A model generated the notes under the pieces. That model was not told the DNA's origin. It made no database searches and saw nothing but the letters and a program-made list of their open reading frames with translations. Made by a program: the position numbers and the translations under genes. Source: Cryobacterium sp. PH31-O1 (GTDB lineage: Bacteria > Actinomycetota > Actinomycetes > Actinomycetales > Microbacteriaceae). From it: a stretch of 64,000 nucleotides of DNA. Positions 20,165 through 28,228 of this stretch are shown here, one piece after another. The number at the start of each line of letters is the position of its first letter. Positions within the stretch are counted from its first letter, which is position 1. Location: positions 1-64,000 of the forward strand of contig NZ_JASITB010000006.1 in assembly GCF_030063455.1 (NCBI RefSeq). The letters are read 5' to 3'.

Positions 20165-21877
20165 TCAATTTTGTAGTGGGATCACATCGATGTTGCCGCC
20201 GATACCCACGACGACGAGCACGCGCGTTGCGGTCACTCCCACGAGGGCCAGGCTGAGGCGCTCGGCCGACGGCGGGACTTCAGCGGGCGAGCCAGCGCGC
20301 TGCCAGACGGTTACGGCGGCTCCGGTCAGACCGGCGATGAGGTCGCGCAGCACGGTCGGGTCTCCGGCCGTGACCAGAATCACGCGGTGGATCGCGCGGC
20401 CGGGCAGGCCGGCTGCGGCCAGGGCTGACCGGTCGCGTCGCCAGACGGAGAAGTGGTACCCGGCGGCGAGGCCGGTGGCGACGAGCAGCCCGAGCGGCGC
20501 TCGCACCCGGTCGAGGAGGCTCTGCCCACTCAGGTCGTCGAGAACGAACTCGAAAACTCGGTAGCCGATCACGAGCAGGGTGACGATCGCCACGATCGCG
20601 CTGATCCCGAAGATCACAATGAGGTACACCCGGCGGCCCATCACCTGGGCGGACACCGGATCGACCGAGCGCAGCGGCTTCCAGGCTGCCCACCACACCG
20701 GGCCGCCGACAATTGCGGCGCTGAGGCCGCCGAGCAGCAGTGAGCGCGTGTCAGACCCGACCACGACCGGTGCCAGTCCAGCCAACAGGGCGTTGACCAC
20801 GATGCCCAGCCCGGAAGCCGCCGCCGCCAGACCGAAACCGGAAACGACCAGCGTTGCGGCCAGCCGAGGAGACACCGTGCGCTGCCGCAACAGGCCGTGG
20901 TGGTAGGCCCAGATCAGGGCGCCGACGAGAGCCGCCGCGATGGCGGTACCAAGCGGATCGAGAACATCGTCGAGGGCCGTCTCGCGGGCGAAAGCCAGCC
21001 GGAGCAGCACGAACAGCAGCGTTCCTGTTCCGACCAACGTCGTGGCGGCTGCGGCGGCGATACCCGCGACGACGAGTACGAGATCGGCCAGCACACCGCG
21101 TACCAGCTCTGCGTGCTCTCGCATCCACTGCCACCACCAGATCAGGGCGCCGCCGAGCAACCAGACACCCGCTTGAAGCGTCAGCCGCCACCACTGGTCG
21201 CCGAAGGCGATCGAGGAGAGCAGGGCGTCGACGGCAGCGTTCACCACGGACGCCAAGACTGTCACGGCCCCGACTGCCCCGATCAGCAGGCCGAAAATCG
21301 AGCCGAGGATCGGCGCGACGCTGGTCAGCTGGGTGGGGCTCCTGGACGGATGCCGGGACATCCACCGGTGCCAGGCCCAGACCAGGGTCCAGACCAGCGC
21401 GATCGCGAGGGTGCGCGGCTGCCAGTCGCTGCGGACGAGCGCGGCGAGGGTCGACAGCAGGGCTGAGGTCGCCGTCACGAGCGAGACGGTCTGCATGCCG
21501 GCGAGGTACAACCCCCAGGCAATCGAGTCACGCTCCGCGCTGGCCAACCGTCGCCAAAGCACCCACCAGAGCAGCGCAGCAAACGGGCCGGCGATCAGGG
21601 TGAAGGCGAGAGAGCGCGCGAGCGCTGACACATCGCTTCCCGCCAGGTTTGTGCCCGTGGGGAGGCTGCTGGTGTCGAGAAGGCGTCCCACAAGTCCGCT
21701 GAGGCCGATCGCGGCGATGACCACCAGCGCGAAGAGCAGAACGTACACCACCACTCGGCGCGCCGTCGGGGCCGAGGTGCTGCCGGGTTGGCCGGCGGAT
21801 CGGCGCACGATCACAATGATGGCCGTGATGCCGGCGCCCAACACGACGACGAGAGCGAGGAGAACGAGAATGGACAC
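20165..21877 (-). CDS. large multi-pass membrane protein with DUF5671-type repeats
   Basis: 570-residue membrane protein with roughly 15-16 hydrophobic segments. At least four internal repeats are readable, each starting with an Arg/basic edge and a helix of the type RRVVVYVLLFALVVIAAIGL (about 40), then near 185, 335 and 415 (MGRRVYLIVIFGISAIVAIV); this is the pattern of DUF5671 proteins. The C-terminal 80 residues are soluble. The start is GTG 21877, just after the stop of the small anchored gene, with GAAGGT upstream. It converges on the CpaE-like gene with 5 nt between. Function unknown. Confidence 0.78.
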   Translation of the reverse strand: MSILVLLALVVVLGAGITAIIVIVRRSAGQPGSTSAPTARRVVVYVLLFALVVIAAIGLSGLVGRLLDTSSLPTGTNLAGSDVSALARSLAFTLIAGPFAALLWWVLWRRLASAERDSIAWGLYLAGMQTVSLVTATSALLSTLAALVRSDWQPRTLAIALVWTLVWAWHRWMSRHPSRSPTQLTSVAPILGSIFGLLIGAVGAVTVLASVVNAAVDALLSSIAFGDQWWRLTLQAGVWLLGGALIWWWQWMREHAELVRGVLADLVLVVAGIAAAAATTLVGTGTLLFVLLRLAFARETALDDVLDPLGTAIAAALVGALIWAYHHGLLRQRTVSPRLAATLVVSGFGLAAAASGLGIVVNALLAGLAPVVVGSDTRSLLLGGLSAAIVGGPVWWAAWKPLRSVDPVSAQVMGRRVYLIVIFGISAIVAIVTLLVIGYRVFEFVLDDLSGQSLLDRVRAPLGLLVATGLAAGYHFSVWRRDRSALAAAGLPGRAIHRVILVTAGDPTVLRDLIAGLTGAAVTVWQRAGSPAEVPPSAERLSLALVGVTATRVLVVVGIGGNIDVIPLQN

Positions 21878-21890
21878 TATTTGGTCACCT

Positions 21891-22355
21891 TCATTTGGTC
21901 ACCGTCGGGTTCGGGCAGATCGAGAGTTCCCATGGGGCCTGGCCGATCAGCCAGTCACCGTCAACTTTGACCAGATCGAAGTTGCTCTCGAATTCATACT
22001 CGGAGGCACCGAACGGACCGTCGTCGTACGAAGTAACCAGGGACACAACGACATCGGCTGAATTGGGGCGAGTTGTCGTGGATACCAGGACGACCCGGAG
22101 ACTGTCGGTCGGGCCGTGCTCACCCTGGCTGCAGCCCACCGAGGCGCCCGCGGTGAGGAAGGCGGCAGCGGCCGTCTCATCACCGTCGATCACGGCCGCG
22201 GAATAGGCCTGCACCACGCCTTCGGGAGTGCCCGGATCGAGCGTTTCCGGTGCCCCCCGCGTGAAGACCACAACGAGGGAGACAAGCACGAGGGCGGCGA
22301 TGATGCTGAGGATCACGATCAAGGTGCGATCCTTCGTTGTAGTCCTAGTGTGCAT
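21891..22355 (-). CDS. small membrane-anchored protein of unknown function
   Basis: 154-residue protein (from ATG 22355, MHTRTTTKDR) with a membrane segment near residues 11-31 and an extracytoplasmic domain. GTPEGVVQAYSAAVIDGDETAAAAFL, read in part here, resembles the NTF2/DUF4878-like start of lipoprotein-type domains, and the end VKVDGDWLIGQAPWEL is typical of that fold. Upstream ATGs at 22385-22391 exist but add no hydrophobic or conserved sequence. It lies 13 nt upstream of the DUF5671 gene in the same direction, so the two are probably cotranscribed. Confidence 0.68.
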   Translation of the reverse strand: MHTRTTTKDRTLIVILSIIAALVLVSLVVVFTRGAPETLDPGTPEGVVQAYSAAVIDGDETAAAAFLTAGASVGCSQGEHGPTDSLRVVLVSTTTRPNSADVVVSLVTSYDDGPFGASEYEFESNFDLVKVDGDWLIGQAPWELSICPNPTVTK

Positions 22356-22420
22356 GATCACATCATGGACCCAATTTTGTGGCATCACCACAGCGGGCGC
22401 TGTGGGAGCGCGCGGGGATC

Positions 22421-22426
22421 TAGGCT
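22421..22426 (+). promoter_or_regulatory. -10 box for pdtaS (leaderless start)
   Basis: TAGGCT ends 7 nt before the GTG at 22434. The same hexamer precedes the starts at 40677 and 62006 at nearly the same distance. Confidence 0.5.
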
Positions 22427-22433
22427 AGTGAGG

Positions 22434-23927
22434 GTGTCGACTCTCAGTGATCTCGTACTTGCCCAGGGCCGCAGCAGCGCGGAAGATGTGGACTGGCTGC
22501 ACATGCTCGTCGCGGACGGCCAGTTGCTGGCCGACCTCGCCTTCGCGGACATCGTCGTGTGGGTTCCGACGACGTCCGGCAGCTTCGTAGCGGTCGCGCA
22601 CGCGCGCCCGTCGAGTGCCGCCACCCTGTTCTATCGGGACTTCGTCGGCCAGCATGTCAAGGCCGAATGGCGCAATCAGGTCACCGAAGCTTTCGAGACC
22701 GCCAAGATCGTCGATACCACGGCCCCCGACTGGTACGAGGAAACTCCCACCCGGGTGCGCGCCATTCCGGTGCTGCGTCGGCTGAGCACGACCGGTTCCG
22801 AGTTGGCGCCAGCCCCGGTGGCGGTGCTCACCCGCCACACCAACCTGAGTGAGGCACGCACGCCGAGCCGCCAGGAGCTCACCTTCAACGATTGCGCGAA
22901 CGACCTGTTCGCCATGATCGCCTCCGGCGACTTTCCCGACCTCGGTGCCCCGACCGGGCCGCGCCGCGGCGCCCCGCGCGCATCGGACGGACTGCTGCGG
23001 CTCGATGTCGACGGCCTGACCACCTTTGCCAGCCCGAACGCGCTCTCCGCATTCAACCGCATGGGCTTCGCCGACGAGCTCGAGGGCGAGTCGCTCGCCG
23101 AAGTCACCACCGGCCTGCTTACCGGCACCGCCGTCGTCGACGAGTCCCTTCCCCTCGTGGTCACCGGGCGCGCGCCGTGGCGCACCGACATCGAAGCGCG
23201 CGGGGTGACGGTGTCGCTGCGCGCGATTCCCATTCGCAATCGCGGCGAACGGGTCGGCGCGATCATTCTCTCGCGTGACGTCACCGAGCTGCGGCATCAG
23301 GAACGTGAGCTGATCACCAAGGATGCCACGATCCGGGAGATCCACCACCGGGTCAAGAACAACCTGCAGACGGTGGCGTCGCTGCTGCGCATCCAGGCAC
23401 GGCGCACCCAGTCCGACCGCGCACGCGAGGCGCTGACCCAGGCGATGCGGCGGGTCGCGGCCATCGCCGTCGTGCACGACACCCTCTCGGAGGGGCTCAG
23501 CCAGATCGTCGACTTCGACGCTGTCTTTGAACGGGTGCTGCTTTTGACGGTGGAGGTCGCATCCGCTCACAACACGACCGTGCACCCGAAGTCCTTCGGC
23601 AGCTTTGGAACGTTGCCGAGCGCGTATGCGACGCCGCTTGCGCTCGTGCTGACCGAACTCGTCACCAACGCGGTCGAACACGGCCTCGCCGGTCGTGAGG
23701 GCGAGGTGTCGATCGAGGCGCAGCGCAGCGACGAGACCCTCACAGTGATGGTGCGCGACACCGGCGCCGGTTTGCCAGAGGGCAAGGTGGGCTCCGGGCT
23801 CGGCACGCAGATCGTGCGCACGCTCATTCAGGGTGAGCTCGGCGGCACCATCGACTGGCACACCATGATGGGCAGCGGCACCGAGGTCACCATCGAGATT
23901 CCGCTGCGCTTCATGCAAGAAGGCTAG
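22434..23927 (+). CDS. pdtaS: PdtaS-type sensor histidine kinase (GAF-PAS-HisKA_2)
   Basis: 497-residue soluble histidine kinase. A GAF-like domain covers about 15-150 and a PAS-like domain about 180-285. The HisKA_2 motif IREIHHRVKNNLQTVASLL has histidines 304-305, and the ATPase domain has N-box VLTELVTNAVEHG and GSGLGTQIV. Size, domain order, histidine position and the adjacent whiB1 gene all match mycobacterial PdtaS, which signals to the antiterminator-type regulator PdtaR (not in this window) and senses copper, nitric oxide or nutrient state. GTG 22434 is 7 nt after a TAGGCT box; GTG 22428 is an alternative. Confidence 0.88.
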   Translation: MSTLSDLVLAQGRSSAEDVDWLHMLVADGQLLADLAFADIVVWVPTTSGSFVAVAHARPSSAATLFYRDFVGQHVKAEWRNQVTEAFETAKIVDTTAPDWYEETPTRVRAIPVLRRLSTTGSELAPAPVAVLTRHTNLSEARTPSRQELTFNDCANDLFAMIASGDFPDLGAPTGPRRGAPRASDGLLRLDVDGLTTFASPNALSAFNRMGFADELEGESLAEVTTGLLTGTAVVDESLPLVVTGRAPWRTDIEARGVTVSLRAIPIRNRGERVGAIILSRDVTELRHQERELITKDATIREIHHRVKNNLQTVASLLRIQARRTQSDRAREALTQAMRRVAAIAVVHDTLSEGLSQIVDFDAVFERVLLLTVEVASAHNTTVHPKSFGSFGTLPSAYATPLALVLTELVTNAVEHGLAGREGEVSIEAQRSDETLTVMVRDTGAGLPEGKVGSGLGTQIVRTLIQGELGGTIDWHTMMGSGTEVTIEIPLRFMQEG

Positions 23928-23932
23928 TCCGC

Positions 23933-23980
23933 ACGGGGCCCGGGCCCCGTCCGCGGGCCCAGTTTATAGACTGGGCCCGC
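23933..23980. repeat. composite palindromic repeat, copy A
   Basis: Two abutting palindromes. Part 1 is the perfect 18-mer ACGGGGCCCGGGCCCCGT at 23933-23950. Part 2 at 23953-23980 has 11-bp arms (GCGGGCCCAGT/ACTGGGCCCGC) around TTATAG. Both parts recur at 37341-37408, with only minor changes. It lies between the convergent pdtaS and whiB1 genes. Likely a dispersed extragenic repeat; it may also act as a terminator for pdtaS. Confidence 0.8.
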
Positions 23981-24081
23981 GTTCACAAGGTGGGCCCGCG
24001 AGGGGATGCGCGCGACCACACGGGCTGACACAGACTGCGAGTGGATGCGCGTCACCGCCCGTTTGTGCGCGCACCAGGCAC

Positions 24082-24131
24082 AAAAAAGCGAGCCCGCGGC
24101 CTCCGGGAGTACCGGACGGCCGTAGGCTCGC
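24082..24131 (-). terminator. whiB1 terminator
   Basis: On the minus strand, a stem-loop with outer arms GCGAGCC/GGCTCGC (24088-24094 and 24125-24131) and further pairing inside, followed by a six-base T-run (24082-24087). It lies 22 nt after the whiB1 stop. A good intrinsic terminator. Confidence 0.82.
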
Positions 24132-24153
24132 GTTCTGTCTTTGTGCAGGCTTG

Positions 24154-24402
24154 CTAGGAGGCGCGGCGGGCGCGTGCGGCGCGGCGCTTGAGCGCGCGGC
24201 GCTCGTCTTCGCTCAGGCCGCCCCAGACTCCGGAGTCCTGTCCGGTTTCGAGTGCGTACTGGAGGCACACCTCGGTGACGTTGCATCGCGCACACACCGA
24301 CTTGGCCTTCTCGATCTGGTCCACAGCGGGTCCAGTGTTGCCGACCGGAAAGAAAAGTTCCGGGTCAGCGGTGAGGCAGGCAGCTTTATCGCGCCAGTCC
24401 AT
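24154..24402 (-). CDS. whiB1: WhiB family iron-sulfur transcriptional regulator, WhiB1-like
   Basis: 82-residue WhiB protein. The four cluster ligands are C9, C37, C40 and C46, the same numbering as in M. tuberculosis WhiB1. The GVWGG turn follows and the tail RRALKRRAARARR is the basic DNA-binding region. WhiB1 carries a nitric-oxide-sensitive 4Fe-4S cluster and binds the housekeeping sigma factor. The start ATG 24402 is fixed by AAGGAG (24410-24415) 7 nt upstream; the frame is open further upstream but without family similarity. Location next to pdtaS matches mycobacteria. Confidence 0.94.
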   Translation of the reverse strand: MDWRDKAACLTADPELFFPVGNTGPAVDQIEKAKSVCARCNVTEVCLQYALETGQDSGVWGGLSEDERRALKRRAARARRAS

Positions 24403-24501
24403 AGGGATGCTCCTTTTATTACATGGGTGCACGGCCGATTGGCCAGAGTTGCAGGGTGATGACCGGTTGCAGGAAAGTGGGATCTGCGCGATAACCGCGT
24501 T

Positions 24502-24530
24502 GAAACAGCTCACGTCCCTGTGAGCGTCAA
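24502..24530 (-). promoter_or_regulatory. candidate whiB1 promoter with inverted-repeat operator
   Basis: On the minus strand, TTGACG (24525-24530) and a weak TGTTTC (24502-24507) are 17 nt apart. The spacer is filled by the perfect inverted repeat GCTCAC-N6-GTGAGC (24508-24525). This would give a leader of about 90 nt. The -10 match is poor, so the promoter is tentative; the inverted repeat itself is clear. Confidence 0.38.
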
Positions 24531-24594
24531 CCGGGCCTCAAATATCGTCCCATAATAGAGGTATCAAATCAATAGTTTTCTATGGCTTTTCGCT

Positions 24595-25044
24595 GTGAAC
24601 AGCGGCTCTGGTGCAGGGCGCCCCGCCTGGATCGACCTCCGGGCGCTTCGTCGCGCCCCCCTCTTGGGGGTCTTTATTGCGCTGCTCGCGCTGGAGGCTC
24701 TCGCTCTCTGGGTTTTCAGCGCCTGGTGGGTGCTCGAATTGCTGATCGACACCCCGAACTCGGTGGGAGCTTCGCTCGCCCTGCTGGCCATCACCGTGGT
24801 CGCTGCCGTGTGGGTCAGCGCGATCACCGTTGGGTCCCTGCGTCGTCGTCCGTGGATTCGCGGTGCCGCCGTCACCTGGCAGCTCGTGCAGGTGATGATA
24901 GCCATTGGCTGTTTTCAGGGGATCTACGCCCGGCCCGACGTCGGTTGGGCGCTGCTGCTGCCCTCGATCATCGTGCTGGTGCTGGTTTTCAACCCCAGGG
25001 TCGTCGCCGCGACCAGCCACGAGCCCGAGCCCGAAGCCGACTGA
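24595..25044 (+). CDS. small four-helix membrane protein
   Basis: 149-residue membrane protein with four hydrophobic segments (about 25-45, 58-80, 92-110 and 118-136), an Arg-rich N-terminus and an acidic tail (EPEPEAD). It resembles the many unnamed integral membrane proteins of actinobacteria; no family can be assigned. It starts at GTG 24595. A CATAAT box at 24551-24556 could serve as its -10. It converges on bcp. Confidence 0.72.
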   Translation: MNSGSGAGRPAWIDLRALRRAPLLGVFIALLALEALALWVFSAWWVLELLIDTPNSVGASLALLAITVVAAVWVSAITVGSLRRRPWIRGAAVTWQLVQVMIAIGCFQGIYARPDVGWALLLPSIIVLVLVFNPRVVAATSHEPEPEAD

Positions 25045-25053
25045 CCGGCGTCA

Positions 25054-25098
25054 CGACCGGCGCCGAGCGGCCCTGCGCGGGCCATGACAGCCCGGTCG
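25054..25098. terminator. candidate bidirectional terminator
   Basis: Nested inverted repeats in the 61-nt gap between convergent genes: outer CGACCGG/CCGGTCG (25054-25060, 25092-25098) enclosing GGCCC-tgcgc-GGGCC (25069-25083). No T-run. Confidence 0.4.
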
Positions 25099-25105
25099 CT
25101 CAACC

Positions 25106-25585
25106 TCAGGCGTCGATGCCCAGCTTCTTACGCAGACTCGCGACGTGCCCGGTGGCCTTCACGTTGTAGAGCGCGTGCGTGATGATGCCCGCCTCATCGA
25201 GCACGAACGTCGACCGCAGCACGCCGGTGACGATCTTTCCGTAGAGGTTCTTCTCGCCCCAGGCGCCATACGCGCGGTGCACGTCGAGGTCGGTGTCGCT
25301 CAACAGCGGAAAGTTGACCGCATCGTGCTCCTGAAACTTCTTGAGCTTTGCGGGGGCGTCTTTTGAGATGCCCAACACTTGGTAGCCCGCTGACGTGAGT
25401 GATCCGAGGTTGTCGCGAAAGTCGCACGCCTGGGTCGTACAGCCGGGCGTCATCGCAGCGGGATAGAAATATATTACGACCTTGGATCCGGCGACGTTCG
25501 CAAGCGAAACGGATGCCCCGTCCTGATCGGTCAGGGTGAACTGGGGGGCTGAATCCCCGACTGCGAGGCGCACTGAATCGGTCAT
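25106..25585 (-). CDS. bcp: thioredoxin-dependent thiol peroxidase (Bcp/PrxQ peroxiredoxin)
   Basis: 159-residue peroxiredoxin that reduces hydroperoxides using thioredoxin-type donors. The peroxidatic motif is TPGCTTQACDFRD with C49, and C54 is the usual resolving cysteine of atypical two-Cys PrxQ/Bcp enzymes. In line with the family, the thioredoxin fold fills the whole protein. I use ATG 25585 because a promoter (AGTCAA/ATCGTA on the plus strand, i.e. TTGACT and TACGAT) places the transcript start at that codon; ATG 25618 would add 11 residues overlapping the promoter. Confidence 0.92.
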   Translation of the reverse strand: MTDSVRLAVGDSAPQFTLTDQDGASVSLANVAGSKVVIYFYPAAMTPGCTTQACDFRDNLGSLTSAGYQVLGISKDAPAKLKKFQEHDAVNFPLLSDTDLDVHRAYGAWGEKNLYGKIVTGVLRSTFVLDEAGIITHALYNVKATGHVASLRKKLGIDA

Positions 25586-25591
25586 GATTCC

Positions 25592-25618
25592 ATCGTATCG
25601 GGGGGTGCACCCAGTCAA
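25592..25618 (-). promoter_or_regulatory. bcp promoter
   Basis: On the minus strand, -35 TTGACT (25613-25618) and -10 TACGAT (25592-25597) with a 15-nt spacer. The -10 ends 6 nt before ATG 25585, so the message is predicted to be leaderless. It lets bcp be transcribed apart from the upstream rsgA. Confidence 0.55.
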
Positions 25619-25669
25619 AACTGGGATTACCGGAGGAAGGATGCTGCCACCCTCGGTACCGGGACCGCC

Positions 25670-26818
25670 TCAGCGGGCGGGCGCGAACGTCGCGAGCAGG
25701 CGCTGCAGCGAGTCGAGACGCACCCGGCCGGTTTCGCCGAGTTCATCCGCCTCGACCGCCTCCGAGATCGCACAGTCCGGTGAGCCGGGCAGGTGGGTGC
25801 AGCCGCGCGGGCAGCGCTCGGCGATGGTGGCAAGGTCGGTGAATGCCTTGAGAATGTTGTCGGTGTTGATATGGCCCAGGCCGAAGGACCGCACGCCGGG
25901 GGTGTCGATGACCCAGCCGCGGCCGGCATCCGTTTGCAGGCGCAGCGACACGGTCGACGAGGAGGTGTGGCGTCCGCGACCGGTGACGGTGTTCACAACT
26001 CCGATGGCCCGGTTGGTGCCGGGCACGAGCGCGTTCACGAGGGTGGACTTGCCGACGCCGGAATGCCCGACGAAGACCGTGTCGTGGCCGATCAGCGCCG
26101 CCGAGATCGCCTCGATCGGCATGCCGCCCTCGCCGCTCTGGAACACGGGCAGGTCGAGGCCGGCGAAATTGGCCAGGAACGAGGCCGGGTCGGCGAGGTC
26201 GGTCTTGGTGATGCACAGGATGGGCTTGACGCCGGCGTCGTAGGCCGCGACCAGGTAGCGATCTACCAAGCGGATGCGCGGCTCCGGGTTGGCCGCCGCG
26301 ACCACGATCAGCATCTGGTCGGCATTGGCCACGATTACGCGCTCGACGGCGTCGGTGTCGTCGGCGCTGCGTCGCAGCAGGGTGTCGCGCGGCACGATCC
26401 GCACGATCCGGGCCAGACTGCCCTCAGCGCCGGTGGTGTCGCCGACGATGTCGACCCGGTCGCCGTTGACGACGGCCTTCTTGCGCAGCTCGCTGGCCCT
26501 GGCGGTCGTGATGCGCCGCTCGGTTGGCAGGTTCTCGTCGAGCATGACCGTGTAGCGTCCGCGGTCCACGGAGAGGATGCGCCCGGTCAGGGCGTCCTGG
26601 TGGCTCGGCCTGGTCTTGGAGCGTGGTTTAGAGCCCTTGCGGCCGGGACGCACGCGCACGCTGGACTCGTCGAACTCGGGTTCGTCGTCGTCGGCGGAGG
26701 CCCACCAGGTGTCACCGGGATCGCCGGACAGGTCGCCGGTCTCGGCGTCGCTCTGCCGGCTGGAGACTGGTCCGAGGTCACTGTCGTCCCGGTCTGAGGC
26801 GGGCGGCAGCACGGGCAT
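25670..26818 (-). CDS. rsgA: ribosome small subunit-dependent GTPase A
   Basis: 382-residue circularly permuted GTPase that checks late 30S assembly. After a disordered acidic N-terminus (1-75) comes an OB-like domain. The G motifs appear in permuted order: CITKTDL (G4), then GHSGVGKST (G1) and DTPGVRSFG (G3). A C-terminal zinc knuckle CPRGCTHLPGSPDC follows. It begins directly after the aroA stop (adjacent codons), so [11 protein letters not shown] is very likely coupled. The aroA-rsgA pairing is common in actinobacteria. Confidence 0.93.
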   Translation of the reverse strand: MPVLPPASDRDDSDLGPVSSRQSDAETGDLSGDPGDTWWASADDDEPEFDESSVRVRPGRKGSKPRSKTRPSHQDALTGRILSVDRGRYTVMLDENLPTERRITTARASELRKKAVVNGDRVDIVGDTTGAEGSLARIVRIVPRDTLLRRSADDTDAVERVIVANADQMLIVVAAANPEPRIRLVDRYLVAAYDAGVKPILCITKTDLADPASFLANFAGLDLPVFQSGEGGMPIEAISAALIGHDTVFVGHSGVGKSTLVNALVPGTNRAIGVVNTVTGRGRHTSSSTVSLRLQTDAGRGWVIDTPGVRSFGLGHINTDNILKAFTDLATIAERCPRGCTHLPGSPDCAISEAVEADELGETGRVRLDSLQRLLATFAPAR

Positions 26819-28180
26819 CTACAGCGCCGCTTCGGTGAGCATCGCGTGCCACAACTCGGGAAATTGGGGCAGGGTCTTGGCCGTCGTGCCGATGTTCTCG
26901 ACGTCGACGCCGGCCACCCGCAGCCCGATCAGCGCGCCGGCCGTGGCCATGCGGTGGTCTTCATAGCTCTGCCACTGGCCGCCGTGCAGCGGGGCCGGCT
27001 CGATGTGCAGGCCGTCGGGCAATTCGGTGACGTTGCCGCCGAGCCGGTTGATCTCGGTCGCGAGGGCAGCGAGACGGTCGGTCTCGTGGTTGCGAATGTG
27101 CCCGATGCCGATGATCGTGCTGGGAGTCTCGGCCAGGGCGGCCAGGGCCACGAGGGTGCAGGCGAGCTCGCCGCCGGTCGAGAGATCGAGGTCGACACCG
27201 AGAATGCGTTCGCCACCGGTGACGGTGAGGCGGTCGCGCACCCGGGTGACGGTAGCACCGAACAGCGGCAGCAGCTGCTCGAGGTCGGCGCCGACCTGCG
27301 TGGTGTCAGAAGGCCAGCCGGTGATCGTAACGCTGCCGCCGGCCACGAGCGCGGCGCACAGAAACGGCGCGGCGTTCGAGAGGTCGGGTTCGATGTCGAC
27401 GGTGCGGCCGGCGAGCTCACCGGGTTTGACTATCCATTCACCGATGGTCGGCGTGGCCACATCGACTCCGCGGGCGCGCAGCACCTCGATGGTCATCTCG
27501 ATGTGCGGCAGACTCGGCAGCCGTTCGCCCGAGTGGGTCAGGTGCAGGCCCTGCTCGAAGCGTGCGCCGGCCAGCAGCAGCCCGGAGACAAACTGGCTCG
27601 ACGTGCCGGCGTCGATGGTCACGGCGCCGCCGGCGACCGCTCCGCGGCCGTGCACGGTGAAGGGCAGGGCACGCAAGCCGCCGTCGTTGATGTCACCGCC
27701 GAGGTCGCGCAGCGCCCCGATGATGGGCCCCATCGGGCGGCGGCGCGCACCGGCATCGCCGTCGAAGGTCGTCGGGCCGAGGGCGAGGGCAGCCAGCGGC
27801 GGCAAAAACCGCATGACGGTGCCGGCCAGGCCGCAGTCAATGGTGGTGGACCCGAGCAGCTCAACCGGCGGGGTCACGCGCAGGTCGGCGCCGAACGCGC
27901 CGGCGCCGGGGACGGCCTCAATCGTGGCGCCGAGCTGCCGCAGCGCCTCGACCATGAGGTCGCTGTCGCGGGAGTGCAGCGGCGACCGCAGCAGGGACGA
28001 TTCACTCGCGAGAGCGGATGCCACGAGCTCCCGGTTGGTCAGCGATTTCGAGCCCGGCAGGGCAAGGACCGCCTGCACGGGCGCGTCCGTGGTGGGCGCA
28101 GGCCACCAGACATCCGCTTCGGTCGGTGAATTGTCGCCGTACGGATCGAACTCCGGCTTGGAATATCTCGAGATCAACAT
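26819..28180 (-). CDS. aroA: 3-phosphoshikimate 1-carboxyvinyltransferase (EPSP synthase)
   Basis: 453-residue enzyme of the shikimate pathway; it joins shikimate-3-phosphate and phosphoenolpyruvate. Hallmarks are LPGSKSLTNRELV (substrate-binding Lys) near residues 42-54, the GLAGTVMRFLPPLAALA loop near 117-133, GDAGARRRPMGP, and the C-terminal RNHETDRLAAL and DHRMATAGAL motifs. Start ATG 28180 lies 8 nt after a minus-strand TATTCT box, suggesting a leaderless message. It is divergent from sigR, whose stress promoter overlaps the first codons of aroA. Confidence 0.95.
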   Translation of the reverse strand: MLISRYSKPEFDPYGDNSPTEADVWWPAPTTDAPVQAVLALPGSKSLTNRELVASALASESSLLRSPLHSRDSDLMVEALRQLGATIEAVPGAGAFGADLRVTPPVELLGSTTIDCGLAGTVMRFLPPLAALALGPTTFDGDAGARRRPMGPIIGALRDLGGDINDGGLRALPFTVHGRGAVAGGAVTIDAGTSSQFVSGLLLAGARFEQGLHLTHSGERLPSLPHIEMTIEVLRARGVDVATPTIGEWIVKPGELAGRTVDIEPDLSNAAPFLCAALVAGGSVTITGWPSDTTQVGADLEQLLPLFGATVTRVRDRLTVTGGERILGVDLDLSTGGELACTLVALAALAETPSTIIGIGHIRNHETDRLAALATEINRLGGNVTELPDGLHIEPAPLHGGQWQSYEDHRMATAGALIGLRVAGVDVENIGTTAKTLPQFPELWHAMLTEAAL

Positions 28181-28185
28181 CGGTT
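28160..28185 (+). promoter_or_regulatory. SigR/SigH-type promoter for sigR
   Basis: GGAAT (28160-28164), exactly 18 nt, then GTT (28183-28185): a perfect match to the SigR consensus GGAAT-N18-GTT known from Streptomyces and close to that of mycobacterial SigH. It faces the sigR gene, implying positive autoregulation under thiol-oxidative stress. It lies inside the first codons of the opposite-strand aroA gene. Confidence 0.75.
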
Positions 28186-28188
28186 ATC

Positions 28189-28194
28189 AGAATA
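28189..28194 (-). promoter_or_regulatory. -10 box for aroA
   Basis: Minus-strand TATTCT ends 8 nt before ATG 28180. It overlaps the expected start region of the plus-strand SigR promoter, so the two promoters should interfere. Confidence 0.45.
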
Positions 28195-28228
28195 GTCGGT
28201 GATAACAATCTGAGGGAGATCCGTAACG

